DNA of 64,000 nt from Tanypteryx hageni (GCA_028673005.1 CM054118.1:88140858-88204857); one strand, 5' to 3'; shown: positions 33,488-45,229, counted from the first letter of the stretch. The notes: a model not told the origin generated them from the letters alone. Translations and numbers: made by a program.

Positions 33488-34137
33488 CATTGTTTATGGA
33501 CCGCAATGGGCCGTAAGCGCATTTGCCTTATTTTACATTTATTGCAGCATTTGAAGCATGCCCATTGCCTCCTGCATCAATTTCATTAGGTTTAGCAGGT
33601 TTAATGATTGACATTCTTAGAAATTCATTTTCGTTATTTTTACAGGTGCAACAGAAAGAGAATGTGTTCCAGGGCCGAAGAAATCACTTTACAAATATAT
33701 TTTTGCTTGATCCACAAATTCATTCTTGACGTGAAAGTTTGACGTTTTTCGTCGTCCACGTGAATTTCCTTTAAATACGTTTCATGCATAAAAGGTATTA
33801 ACGTTATAAAATTCTGTTACAATAATTCATTTTTATATCTTGATCGTATAATATTTATGTAAAAATACCTCACTGTTATGTAATTTGATAATGACTTTGT
33901 ACTCTCGCAATGTGTGATATACGGTAATAAATTTGATTTCTTATATGCAATACTTTCATTTAAGTCCATTTAATCTGTCCGTGCAATTTATATGCGCTAT
34001 GATTATCGTATTAAAACGGGAGGGGAAGGGGGCGAGGGACATCCTGTGATGACGTCACGCTAGCATTCGTTAACACGCAGTTCCAAATTTTCCCGTTGAC
34101 CCATCGATTGTCGCCTTCCATGGAAAACCTGGGAATC
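33488..34137. other. No gene recognised
   Basis: AT-rich spacer; GC-richer from 34015, where GTGATGACGTCACGC resembles the P-element subterminal phrase at 34180. Confidence 0.4.
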
Positions 34138-34145
34138 GTTTTATG

Positions 34146-37100
34146 CAAGGCCGTCTCGAAATACAGGCCTGCTACTAGGATTTGTGACGTCACGCGAGTG
34201 ATCTGACTTAGCGGGAATACGGCGGCACGATCATCCAAATATACTACATATTCTAGCGTTTATCACAACATATACGTAAATATTGTGATAAACGCTGAAA
34301 TTTACCAGAAGTCTTTAAATATTTTCAGAACACAGGATAAAAACTGATTAATAATTTCGTAAATAAAAATCACAAAAATAAGCAATGAGTGTACTTAACT
34401 TACGTTTAGTGCCACTCTTTTCCCTCTTTATTGCGTCAGTTTTATTTTTACAATAGTTATTTAGTAAAATATTGCTCATGGTTTCAACACAAATTTTTAC
34501 CAGTTTTTTAATTGGCACTCCACAACTACAAACACTTGACATATCTAGGCACATATTTTCCATTTTGAACATCGACAAATTTACCAAAATTTTTTTTGAT
34601 TGTTACAATCAATAAATTTCGTTTCGTATTCCTCACTTATTAACAATGCAAAAACACCAAATGTAATAAGACAAATATCCACAACAAATTTCGAAGGCCA
34701 CATTAGCCCTCCTCTGTCTAAAAACTCCAAATATTCGGAATATCCCTCACATTGCATCTCTACAACCATTTCTCTATCAATGCAGAACACTGATTTGCAT
34801 TCACAACAATTAATTTTCTTCTTTATCTGTTTGGAAACATAACCAGCTATGAACACCATCACTTGCATTGAGTCCTCAGATGGTGTGTAACCCTCTTTCA
34901 TAAGAATATCAGAAAAAAAATCTGGAAATTCTTCATCATTTACATCATCAGAGCACTGAACCAAAAATTTTTTTAATTGTAACTCACCAAGCATAGCAGA
35001 TTTCATTTTTAGAATACTAATGATTTTCAGTTTTTTTTTCAGTTTCTAATACTTGCTTTATACCAACATTATAGTTCCCACCATTCATGCTGCGATATTG
35101 GCCAAACCTGGATTCCAGCTGATCAGTCTGGAATTTCCCCAATAGAACATATTTAGCAGGAAAATTAAGAAGCAAATGGCAGGAGATATCTATCAAACAT
35201 TGGCTGGTATGCCTCAGTGCTATATATGTATCATTAGACAATTTTCCAAGACAAGAAGATCCCAGATGGGATTCCTTGGCATGCCACTCATCTAACCACA
35301 AACAAAACTTTTTAAGAAATTCTAAACTTGAATCATCAACACTGTGAATTGGATGGCAAAATGTTTCTCTTAAGTGAACACCTTTGAAAGGATGTTTGAC
35401 ATTCACTATTTTCCACCAGCACAATATAATCTCCGTAAAGCTTTTTGTTTCAAGGAAACCATCCCTAAATTCACTTGAAAAATGTTCCAAAGCAGCAATA
35501 TTCTTTTCATCAAAAACTTAACTGCAGCATTTACATTCTGCCTTTCCAAAGGGGATGGATATAAAACTTTTTGAGATAAGGCAGGAGCAGTTTTTATATT
35601 TTCTCCCAACTCTTTATTATAAATCATTTTAAGATGTTGCACAGTTGGCTTCAATAACTGAGTGGCATCATTAAAAGATGGAACATAAAATGTTTGATTT
35701 GTTTTCCACTGATTAAGCCAGTTATTTATAATCGATTTCAAAAGGTGGACAGTGTCAAATACAATGAATGCCTTATGATCCTTATCCATAGGATTTACAA
35801 AACTTGTACCTAAAGTCCCTCCACACAACATCTGAAACATGGTTCTATTTACTCTATTATTATCTGAGATTAATGATACAAATTCTATAACCAATCTTGC
35901 CCACAATCCGCAACACTTCTGTTATTAATTTCTTTAAATGGTGTGCAGTAAGTTTTTTTACAGGATAGACAGCTATTACATCCTTATTTTTAGAGAGCAC
36001 AGATGACAGCATAAAGCACTGAAGTGTTGTTGCTTCACCTTGATTGTCAGATGCTTTGCCCAAAACTTTCCCTCCAACATAAGACAGGCCTGGCTTCACA
36101 TAAATTTCATCTAACATGATGGAGATAAGGTTCTCACTAGCATCAAGCAGTTTGAATTTTTCAGATAAATAACTTACATGTGCATTGTTTTTCCCAACTT
36201 TTCCAACCCCCAAGTTTGAACCCAATTGTCTCATATAAGAAACAGATGGAAGAAGAATGACTTTTGACTGGCAGATGAAATTGTAACAGTGCAGCACCAG
36301 ACTAAAAAAGGGGAAGAATATTTCGGCTTTTTTTAATTTAAAATCTGCAATTGTTCTATACAAAATTTCAAATTGGAATTTTTATCTGAAAACTCTTCCA
36401 CAGATGAAATTAATAACTGTAAAGCCATTTCAATCTTTGTAGATGCATCATTAAGTTCATATGAAAATAAATGACTTAGCAAAGACTCAAATTTTGTCCA
36501 CCTATCACATAAGGAAGATTTCCCCAAAACCCAGTCTAATTTCATTTTAGGCAGACGAACATTATTATGCCAAACAGATACACTTAAATCATGAAAAAAT
36601 TTAACACTTAAAATTATTTTAGGATAATCAACGAAACACATTTTTCCTAAAATTAAGCAATCACTTTCATTAAGGACTAACCAACCTGAAGTTAAACGCA
36701 TTTTATAGCCATTCTGTAAACATACAAATGACTTAATGGTGTCTTCTTCACACCACTGGCTAAATTTCCTTTCTTCAGCCAGTTTTGCTTCAGCTACCCT
36801 GTCTTCTGGGCGTCGTCTGGGTTGACTTGGTTCTGAAGATAAATATGATGGCTGACCTTCGAAAATTGTAGGGTAAGCATCATTCTTCAAAGCTAAGTGT
36901 TTCCTAGGAACAACAAGCTCACTGCCGTCATCCCGTTTCATCCTGTCTTTGCGAATAACAAAGTTCTCCGAAAAATGTTTTACACAAACAACAGCTGTGT
37001 TACTAGGACTGAAGTCCTTTCTATGGATGTTGTGTAACCACTTGGCTCTTCGCACTGGATCTTTCGGAAAAGAGAAGCAAGGAGTATAAGCCTGTCCATC

Positions 37101-37593
37101 ATAGTTAGACTTACATCCAGGCACACAGCATTTCCTTCCCATCTGAAATTTTGAGCAAATACTACATTATTCTTTTTCAATTCTTAAATGTCCTTAAAAA
37201 TATTACTTTAAGCATATATAATATACATTACATTAATCATATTCTAATTATATTATGCATCCACGCAAAAATCAAAAAGAGAAACATCTAGTCAACGGAA
37301 TCTAATTCAAATAATATTAACTTGAATTACTTACCGTTCAGTATTTATTCCTTAATTGTAATTCTTCTCGAACTGGTGTCCAATATGAATCCAAAAACAG
37401 GAACAACTTACAACTTTTCACAGTAAACCACCAAAATTACCTTAAACACACCACTTAGCTACACGTGTTCTCCTTCAAAAGGCTTTAAAAGCATTGGTGA
37501 AACAAATGCGAGTCTGCTTGCGTTCAGATTTCTCTCGTGACGTCAGCGGGCTTTTGAGCCGCCAGGTGCAGGCCTGTACTTCGAGACGGCCTT
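34146..37593 (-). mobile_element. P-type DNA transposon (THAP9-like), near complete
   Basis: 3.4 kb. The left end CAAGGCCGTCTCGAAATACA (34146) and right end TGTACTTCGAGACGGCCTT (to 37593) are inverted; internal to them TGACGTCA and TCAGAT are also mirrored. GTTTTATG occurs directly outside both ends (34138-34145 and 37594-37601), an 8-bp TSD as expected for P elements. Between lies one transposase gene on the minus strand. The ends are well preserved, so the insertion is not very old. Confidence 0.92.
34348..37142 (-). pseudogene. P-element/THAP9-like transposase with frameshifts
   Basis: ATG at 37142 opens a THAP zinc finger: C-x4-C in CCVPGC, W in RRAKWLHNI and C-x2-H in VCVKHF. After the linker comes the P-element RNase-H-like core: SIMLDEIYVKPGLSYVGGK (first acid, about 36120), VSLISDNNRVNRTMF (second Asp, about 35870), an insertion region with FDTVHLLKSIINNW, and TDQLESRFGQYRSMNGG (catalytic Glu, about 35110). 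The C-terminal part runs to 34348. About 830 residues would be expected and nearly all are present. It is broken near 36335, 35890, 35490, 35020 and 34590. The last two, and part of the first, fall in A/T homopolymer runs of 6-9 bases, so some may be sequence errors. A stop TAA at 36333 lies outside any homopolymer effect. Confidence 0.9.
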
Positions 37594-37601
37594 GTTTTAT
37601 G

Positions 37602-38083
37602 GCATTAAGTTTCCGGTCTTTCCGTAGGGATACTAGTCTCTGGTCAAAACCAACCTGTCGTGCAAAATGTCTAATTTGTTGCAAATCTGAGGCAAATATA
37701 AACTAAAGAAATAATTTTACCTGTTGATTATCTTTGTAAAATATATTTTTAAATATATCTAAATATCTGAATAATAATTTATTATGTTCAATAAAGAGAT
37801 AGAATAGATATTAAACTTGATTAGGCACACCTTAACATATTAAATAAAATATTTAAAAATTCATTACACATCATACTTTTATTAATATAAACAAAAATTC
37901 ATTTACACATCTTATTTATTCAGAACTATTTTATTTTTACCCTGCTTTATTTTAACAGTAATTAAATAACAGAATAAATCTTGCAGCACATTCGTTCACG
38001 CGCGAGTATCTTTGCTTCAAACAACACGTGTTAAAATTAAAATTGTTATATGTCATAGGATTGACTGCAGATGTTAACAGATT
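37602..38083. other. AT-rich stretch, no gene recognised
   Basis: Very AT-rich with no frames, repeats or TIR pairs that I could identify. Confidence 0.6.
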
Positions 38084-39071
38084 GTGTCAAGCAGTGGCAG
38101 ATTTAGGGGGGTCGCACATGGCTTGCGCCAGGGGCCCCGTCAAGTAGGGAGCCCCGTAACCGATGGCTATACTTCTCAAGCTGGGTTCCATGAAATATTG
38201 CGTTACGTAGGGCTTCGCGAAAATGGGGGAAAAGCACTGATGTGTGGTCTCGAAACTTTGGGCGATGCACGTTGTTAGTTTTATATATAGATATATTATC
38301 ACTTAAAATTACCTTGTAGAAGAGAAAGGAGAACCGTCTCACAAACAAGAACTTTGTATCTCCGTATTCAAATATGAGTCCTCAAAATTAAGATCCTATG
38401 ATATCACAGAAAACTGCTGTCGTGTATATTTTTACTGTATTTTTGATCGCAAGTTGCATCCAGTATGTGAGAGAATAGTCGTTTGTGAGCTCGACACTTT
38501 CCAGTAAAATGTTTACTAAGTAATGGCCCGATGGAAGCGTCAATTCAGCTCGGTTCGCTTAAATGTGGGCCGCGTGTCGCTGCTTTAGCTGTATCCGATA
38601 GCTTAACGTTCCAGATTCCAAAAGTGACGAAGAATCCCAAGTTTCTGTGATTCTTCATATTCAGCGACTTCCTAGTATAGGTAAATCTATTTTATTAATT
38701 TTGAAAGTTTTTCAATTTACGTCAATTTAATGCAAGATTTACAATTTCATTATCATACTTTTCACACTAAAAATTAATTAATACCTTTTCCAACTTGAGG
38801 AAATCATAAGTCATGATTTATCTCCCTATCGGCACATTATTACCCTTTATTTATTTTATCAAATGAGTTGATTATTTGATTGATTTTGTATGTAGAAATT
38901 AGCACGATTTGTTTATTTTAATTGGGTTTTCAACATTTTTCAACGATTCACTCTCTTTTTAATGGAGATTCACGAATTATCGGCCTTATCTGTCAATACT
39001 GTTTAGCATGGGAGTCATTGAATTTGGTTAGTTAGTTAAGTAAAAGAGAGCGAGCTACACTGGCAAATATA

Positions 39072-39376
39072 TAAAATGTAAGCGAAGGAAATTCTCCAAA
39101 GCCAGTCAAACTGATAAAACCCGGTTAAAAGGCCGGATAAAAACAGATGAACCCGGATAAAAATCCAATACGTATTTCGGCTACAAAGTAACCATCATCA
39201 GGGGTTAAAAAAGGGGGGGAAGGGGGACTTGGGAGAGGGCGACTGAAACCAAGACCAGTGGCACGCTCTCAAGTGAGTATTGGGTTTTTATCCGGGTTCA
39301 TCTGTTTTTATCCGGCCTTTTAACCGGGTTTTATCAGTTTGACTGGCTTTGGAGAATTTCCTTCGCTTACATTTTA
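39072..39376. repeat. 100-bp inverted repeat, near perfect
   Basis: Arms 39072-39171 and 39277-39376 are reverse complements with a single mismatch, separated by 105 bp. Such identity means recent origin or gene conversion. The spacer holds a hammerhead-like core on the minus strand and a G-rich run (about 39210-39226). Possibly a head-to-head pair of Penelope-like element tails; that identification is inference. Confidence 0.93.
39158..39207 (-). ncRNA. Hammerhead-ribozyme-like motif
   Basis: On the minus strand the core CTGATGA (39201-39195) is followed by T, a 6-bp stem GGTTAC/GTAGCC (one wobble) with loop TTT, then GAAA (from 39178), a short ATACGTAT stem-loop, T in the cleavage position and GGATT. 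GGATT pairs 4 of 5 with the AACCC directly before the core. All conserved hammerhead segments are therefore present in order. One extra base sits between the core and stem II, which is not canonical. Penelope-like retroelements are known to carry hammerhead motifs. Activity is untested. Confidence 0.4.
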
Positions 39377-39698
39377 GTTAGTTAGTATTACACTGACACA
39401 GCTGCAATGAAGTACATGTATAATTTTTCTCCTGGTGTAACTCTTTTGAAAAATATCCTTGTCTACATGTATTAAAATAAATGTTATCATTTTATTTGTC
39501 CATGTTTACGTATTATTTTTATTTAACATATGCTTTAAATTTTAAATGGTTTTTTAAATGAATTATGTGCACTTATTACAAATAGTTGGTCCGAAGTTTA
39601 TAAGTTTATTGTAATGCCATAAGTTAATAATGAAAAAGTAATGGGATAATTAAAAGTGTATAATGTGAGTATAAAGTGACCACATATCCTTCATATAT

Positions 39699-41593
39699 CA
39701 TCATCATAGGTAGTCTGTCCGTAGACAGGTCCGTGATTGATAACTCTCTTTCCCTTTCAAATCGTCTATCAGCTGAAACCTTTTCCTACCTCTTTCCCTT
39801 TTCCCATCTAGTTTTCCTTCTAACACGTCTTTAATCATACTCTCTCTCCTAAGGTAATGTCCAACCCAGTTAGCCTTCCTCTTTCTGATAGTCTGTATAA
39901 TCATTTGCTTCTCTCGTATTCTTCGTAGTTTTTCATCCTATCGGTCCAATTTATCTTCAACATTCTCCTCCAAGTCCACATTTCAAAGCTTTCCAAGTAT
40001 TTGATGTCATTTTTCCTTAGCGTCCATGTTTCTGCCCCATACAATGCTATACTCCATACGTAGCATTTTATCAACTTCTTGCGAATATATTCCCTTATAT
40101 CCATTGTAAGTAGTTGTTTCTTTCTCCTGAAAGCCGCTTTTGCTTTTCCTATTCTAGTTCTGATCTCATCCGTACATTTAGCTTCTCGTGTTATGATGCT
40201 TCCAAGGTATTTATATTCTGAAATTTGTTCTAAAGGCTTTGCCCCAATACTTATGTTCAGATTCTCTTCATTGTCCGATATTTGATGACCTTGGATTTTT
40301 CTGTATTTATTTCCATACCGTATTTTCTTCCTGTTATCACTAGTCTATTTATCATTTTTTGTAGCTCCTCTTCCTTTCTTGCTAGAAGTACTTGATCATC
40401 CGCGTATTTTACTGTTCTTATAATCCTTCCTCCAATTTTGAAATTTCCGGTGCCTTCTAAAGCTTCTTGCATTAGACTTTCTCCATATATATTGAATAGG
40501 GTAGGCGGTAGGCAGCAGCCTTGTCTTACTCCTCTGCCCATATTTATTCCGCAGGTGTCCACATTCTCAAACATGACCTTTACAATTTGATTCACATATA
40601 GATTCCTAATCAATCTCCTGTCTTTCCAGTCTACACCTATATCCTTTAATATCTTCATCAACTTTACCCAATTTACTCTATCAAAGGTCTTCTGCCAGTC
40701 TACGAAACATGCGCAGATATCTTGATTGTACTCTATTGCCCTTTCTGATATGATTCTAACTACTCCTATAGCATCTCTAGTTCCTCGTCTTTTTCTGAAA
40801 CCGAATTGATCTTCCCCTAGTATTTCTTCCGCCTTTTTCTCCAGCCTTTTATTAAGAATCCTCGTGATGATCTACGATGTGTGTGACAGCAGGCTTATCG
40901 TTCTGTAATCTTTACACTGCATTGCCTTTGGCTTCTTCTTTAGAGGGATCATTGTTACTTCTAGGAAATCCTGAGGCCACTCTCCCGTGTCGTAAATCTT
41001 ATTAATTAATTTCGTGATCGCTTTTAGTCCTTCTGATCCTATGACTTTAAATATCTCAGCCGGTATTCCATCGCTGCCCGTGGCTTTCCCCTTCTTTAGT
41101 TCTACTATCGCCTTTTCTACTTCGCTCTCCATAATACTTGGTCCTAAGTTGTCTTCTTCAATGTTTTTCTCATCTTCCAATTCTATTTTTGCCGCGCCTG
41201 CCTGTTTGCTGTATAATTCCTTAATGTATTCTTCCCATACCTGTGCTACATCCTTTGTTTCTGAGACTATCTTCCCATCCGTATTCATAATCTCCATACC
41301 ATGAATTCCATTAGATTTCTTATCTTCTAACTCGAGTGCTCTAGTGTACATCATATCGTACCGTCCTAACTTCTCCATTTGTTCTATTTCATCACATTTT
41401 CCTTTTATCCAATTTTCTCTAACTTTATCTGTTACCCTTCTCAACTCATTGTTTATACTCCTATAGTTGGCTCTACCTTCTTCACTGTTAACGTTTGTCC
41501 ATTTTCGTCTCTCATTCATTTTCTCTGGCATTGCCTTCGTGATTCATGGTTTTCTGATTTTCTTCTCTTGTTTCCCAATCTCTTTATCCAAGG
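39699..41593 (-). mobile_element. LINE (RTE-like), copy 2, 14-bp TSD
   Basis: Minus-strand copy of the 680-2554 element with the same triplet tail (ATCATCATCAT). TATCCTTCATATAT flanks it exactly (39685-39698 and 41594-41607), showing target-primed insertion into the hAT-ended composite. It is 5'-truncated and lacks about 60 bp just before its 3' UTR relative to copies 1 and 3. Confidence 0.93.
39704..41531 (-). pseudogene. LINE reverse transcriptase, YADD intact but frameshifted
   Basis: The longest open piece (40872-41531, 219 codons) covers the linker and RT start, with KKGKATGSDGIPAEIFK and KAMQCKDYRTISLLSHTS. The next (40257-40661) holds DRRLIRNLYVNQIV, RRGVRQGCCLPPTLFNIY-like and a complete VKYADDQVLL catalytic motif. 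The pieces at 39901-40104 and 39704-39904 hold the YGAETWTLRKNDIKYLESFE region and the WVGHYLRR tail. Stops and shifts between them prevent a full protein, and a tryptophan codon just upstream of 41531 has become TGA. The N-terminal endonuclease domain is missing because of 5' truncation. Confidence 0.9.
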
Positions 41594-41687
41594 TATCCTT
41601 CATATATACGTATTCATAATATTGAGTGCCTCTATTTATTTAGCGCCCCGGAAGGTCTAAATCTGCCACTGGCGTCAACGTGTCAAG

Positions 41688-42129
41688 TGTTATCATATCG
41701 TGTCAAACGGTGAAAATCCACAGGTAAGAATATTTTTGATAAGGACGGATGATTTTTTATTTATTTACATTTCAATTGTTTTCTCACATTCCTGTTAAAC
41801 CACTACATAGTAGTTTGTCAACAGCTGCTTATAATAATATTACACTTTTTGTACCTTATGGCAGGAGAGTATGACATAAAATATATTTGAACATTATTAT
41901 AGCACAAGAGATATAAATTCTGGTGTTATATGTTTAATAAAATAAGAATAAACATTCATAAATTAAATTAAAGTGTTAACATAAGTAAGACTATGAAAAT
42001 GCATATAAGAATACAAAATAATTTTAAATTATTAAATTAAATTAAAATTATATTTAAATAAAATTTAATTTTTTTGCAACTATGGATAAAAATTCACCGT
42101 GATATTGTTTTAATTGAACGAAAGACGGA
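41688..42129. other. AT-rich stretch, no gene recognised
   Basis: A donor-like CACAG/GTAAGA lies at 41722; otherwise nothing. The 5' end of the hAT that follows should be here but no TIR was found. Confidence 0.5.
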
Positions 42130-44000
42130 GGTGCAGGTGTGTGTAAGCAGTGCTCAAAAACAATAAAAGCTGCTGGTGGAAGTACAAGTACATAACCATC
42201 TCAAAAGCCAACACAAAATTGTTAAAAAGAAAGAAAGAAAAAACTGATGATACAGATACAGCTACTGCGACTGAAATGATCGATGTTAAGATTGATTTGA
42301 AATCACGATCAAAAATTACATTCTATTTCAATAGAACAGTTGATGATTCATTTCCTGCTGTAGTAGCACGCTTGGCAGACGGGATGGCCTTTCCTTAAGT
42401 AAATTTTGTACTTCTGAAGATCTGCGAAAGTTATTAATCGCGAAGGGCTATTGCTAAGTCTTCAAGTACGATAAAAAAATTGTCATGGAATACGGAGAGA
42501 CAATCCGAAAACAAGTAATCAACGAGATATCACAGCATAAACTTCGTGGTGAAGCATTCAGTTTAACATTAGATGAGTGGACATCTGTCAAGAATCGCCG
42601 CTACATGAACATTAATGTCCACAAAAGTGATAATAAATTTTGGAATCTTGGTTTATGTAGTGTCAATGGTTCTATACAAGCTGACAGATGTTTAATATTT
42701 TTTCAAAATAAAATGAATGAATTTGGTATTTCTTTTAGAAGTATTGTTTCAATTAAAACAGATGGATCTTCGTTAATGAAGAAAGTAGAAAAATTAATCA
42801 ATGCAAATCATCAGTTATGTTTAGCACATGGCATACATTTAGCTGTAATCAAAGTTCTTTACAATAAAAATAATTTACAAGGTGAGCAGGAAGAAACGGC
42901 TGTTGAATTACTTGATACAGAGGATTGTGATTCTGAGGACGAAGAAGAAGAAAAGTTCATGGTCTTAATGCTTTAAAGGTACTGTATGACGATTCCATTG
43001 ATTGTCACTTAAATGCTATACAAAACGTGCAGCTGAGTTCTGTGATAGCAAAGATACAAAAAATGGTTAAAATGTTCCGCAGGTCACCAACAAAAATCGA
43101 TGATATACTTCAAAAACATGTAAAGGAGAATTTGGCAAGGAACTTTAATTGATATTGGACTCTAAAACTAGATGGAATAGTTTGATGGTCATGTTGGAGC
43201 ACTTAACAATGGTCAAAAATTGTATTAGAAAGTCTCATAGATACAAAATCAGAAATCAACTTTACATAAAATGAACTTGAATTGGTCTCTAATACAATAT
43301 TGGCATTGCAACCGATAAAAGTTTCAGTAGAGGCACTATGTAACAAAAATTTAAATCCGTATATCGCTGATGTTATGTTAAAATTTATGCTAGATGGACT
43401 AACAAACCAAAACACACTTTTAAGCAATGAACTTAAAAAAGCATTGATTGCCCGTATAAAGGAAAGACGTACAATTTATTCTGATGTTCTACAGTACCTT
43501 TATGATCCCACGAAATCAAACGATGAAGATTACGGAATTTTTAATAAAACCAGCACATCCACAACAATAAAGATAATCGTGGAGCTGCTTGAAAGCGTTT
43601 CTAATAAAAAGGAAACAGATAATAACTTAGTCAAATGAAGTCATTGATTACGATTCCGTGAATGTTGCAGCTTGAGTTCCGTCAACATCGCCTGCATTGC
43701 CGATGAAGGAAAAACTTCAATTGGCGATAAAGAAAAAATTGATGTAGCCTATGAAGATCTAACTCAAAAACAAAAAAACACGAAAGACCTAACACGTCCT
43801 GAGAAAGGAAATGATATATTTTCAAGAAGAAAAAATAAGTGAAAAATATTTTTAAATGGCTTTCGATTTCCTAATGATCGGTCCACCAACGAGTGTCGAA
43901 TCAGAAAGAGCGTTTTCTACGGCAGGGTTAATATTCCCAAAAATCAGGTCGCAGTTAGGAGACAAAAGTCTGGCTAAATTGTTTTCTGCGAGCCTATTTT
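42130..44000 (+). pseudogene. hAT transposase with BED finger, broken
   Basis: A BED-type zinc finger is recognisable at about 42135-42225: C-x2-C in GVCKQCSKTIKAAGGSTST, then a one-base shift to HNHLKSQH. The next intact piece (42485-42976, 163 codons) contains SLTLDEWTS (first catalytic Asp), IVSIKTDGSSLMKK (second Asp region) and LCLAHGIHLAV (the C/H motif of hAT transposases), then an acidic stretch. A middle piece (43282-43638) follows. The C-terminal dimerisation signature IGPPTSVESERAFSTAG is at about 43878-43930 with RSQLGDKSLAKLFSASL. Order and spacing fit a complete hAT transposase of about 600 residues; several stops and shifts inactivate it. Confidence 0.88.
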
Positions 44001-44164
44001 AACAACCAAAGACACAATAAATAATTGAGAATCAGCGGCAGTAACATTTGTTTTAATTATTATCTTTAATTTAATTTTGAATATAGTATATGTTACGGTA
44101 AAAGTTGAAATCGGCAAATGTGTACATTTTCCGGACTACGCATATTGCTCATAATATATATTCA

Positions 44165-44533
44165 TTCATTTGTGTTCTGTCTTACGACAGGTCCTACCAA
44201 TTAACTAATTAATTGGTTTTGACTAGGGAATATACATACACGGTGTGGTGGTTTCCCGTTGCCTTCCACACCGGACACACACACAGAAGGGAGGAGGGAA
44301 ACCCGGTGCCGGCATTTGCCTGCTCTTGCGAAGAACACCAGGGGGGCCAACGGCTTAACGTCCCTTCCGAAGGACGGAACAGCTGAATTTGCGCGGTCTC
44401 CTCAAACCACGCAAACAGGGGGCCGGATGACCTTGAGAAAAAATCCTACTCGCGCAGGATTCGTACCCGATGACTTTCAAGCATCGGGCGAGTAGCAGCC
44501 AGCGTCCTAACCACTACACCACCGGCACCCCCC
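44165..44533 (-). repeat. tRNA-derived SINE (family A), copy 3
   Basis: Minus strand: GGTGCCGGTGGTGTAGTGGT (head, from about 44533), box-B-like GGTACGAATCC (about 44460), and a body shared with copy 2. The region GTCTCCTCAAACCACGC (44397-44413) is the uninterrupted version of the site where the hAT inserted in copy 1. The 5' boundary of the tail is approximate. Confidence 0.85.
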
Positions 44534-44678
44534 ATAATATATATATATATATATTTATAATTTTATAATAAAAATTAGCATTGCTCTGAAAATGTTGAAA
44601 ATTACCAGTTTACCGGTAATGAGGAAGACATTTACCGAAATACCAGTAAGTGAATGTCGATAAATTTGCAATCTCTAG

Positions 44679-45102
44679 TTTTCACATTCGATGCTCAAAT
44701 TTATGTTTCTCTTGTTGGATCGGAGATTTCTTCTCGAAGAGTTTTGGCAAATTTGTCGCAATTTTGTTTCTTCCAAAACTAGTCCAACTTGCATTACCTA
44801 TTACTCATATTTCATTAACGCTATGACGTTTATATCAAATACATTCATTGGAATATCGATCCACCTTTAATACTTCATACTTAATAAAAAAGAGAAGCAT
44901 ATATCGCAAAACGGTTACCAAAAATACCACTAATAAGTGTTACGAATTTGTCTTCAGGCATTGACATAACGGTCGTGGCGATCTGAATCTCCGCCACACC
45001 TCAATCCGCCATTCATTTCGCGAACATTCCATATATTTTTCTCGGCAACGGCGATCCAAAATAAGGAGGGAACGATGAGCGGACGCATTTCTTGTAGCCC
45101 AG
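44679..45102. other. No gene recognised
   Basis: AT-rich until about 44970, then composition rises in GC towards the signal-peptide-like exon. Confidence 0.5.
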
Positions 45103-45205
45103 GTGAAAGTACACATTCTCTGCGCCGCCTTTTTGCTTATCCTCGGACTGGGAAGAGAGGCACAGTGGTTACTCGAGCGCAGAGACGAAGGCGCCGCCGC
45201 CGACC
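45103..45205 (+). CDS. Candidate exon encoding a signal peptide
   Basis: After an acceptor-like TTTCTTGTAGCCCAG the frame beginning GTG AAA GTA encodes VKVHILCAAFLLILGLG followed by REAQWLLERRDEG, a textbook hydrophobic signal sequence and polar continuation. There is no in-frame ATG (a TGA lies at 45076), so the initiator would be in an upstream exon joined in phase 0. This layout, an intron inside the signal peptide, is frequent in insect secreted and cuticular protein genes. The 3' end is uncertain: GACCG/GTGTGG at 45205 is one possible donor. The frame runs on into the polypyrimidine repeat, which is unlikely to be coding. Downstream exons were not identified. Confidence 0.45.
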
Positions 45206-45229
45206 GGTGTGGCGTGGCAGGCCATTGCT

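Larger units (their letters stand above)
38092..41671. mobile_element. hAT-ended composite enclosing hairpin and LINE
   Basis: CAGTGGCAGATTTAG (38092) and CTAAATCTGCCACTG (to 41671) are exact 15-bp inverted repeats. The left flank GTGTCAAG (38084-38091) compares with GCGTCAAC directly after the right end (6 of 8) and recurs exactly at 41680-41687. The same end sequence (AGGGGCCCC, GCACATGGC) is seen at 48012-48297 and 48379-48452. No transposase of its own was recognised; the interior holds a long hairpin (39072-39376) and a LINE with its own TSD, both inserted later. Confidence 0.75.
42130..44678 (+). mobile_element. Autonomous-type hAT transposon, degraded
   Basis: Carries hAT transposase remnants (42130-44000). 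A right end was recognised: minus-strand CTAGAGATTGCAAATTTATC at 44659-44678, with mirrored ACCGGTAA/TTACCGAAATACCAGT motifs just inside. A family A SINE (44165-44533) has inserted in the 3' non-coding part. The left TIR was not found, so the element is probably truncated. Confidence 0.65.

Noticed and set aside
34600..34842. 80-codon plus-strand frame
   Set aside because: Antisense shadow of the P-type transposase C terminus.
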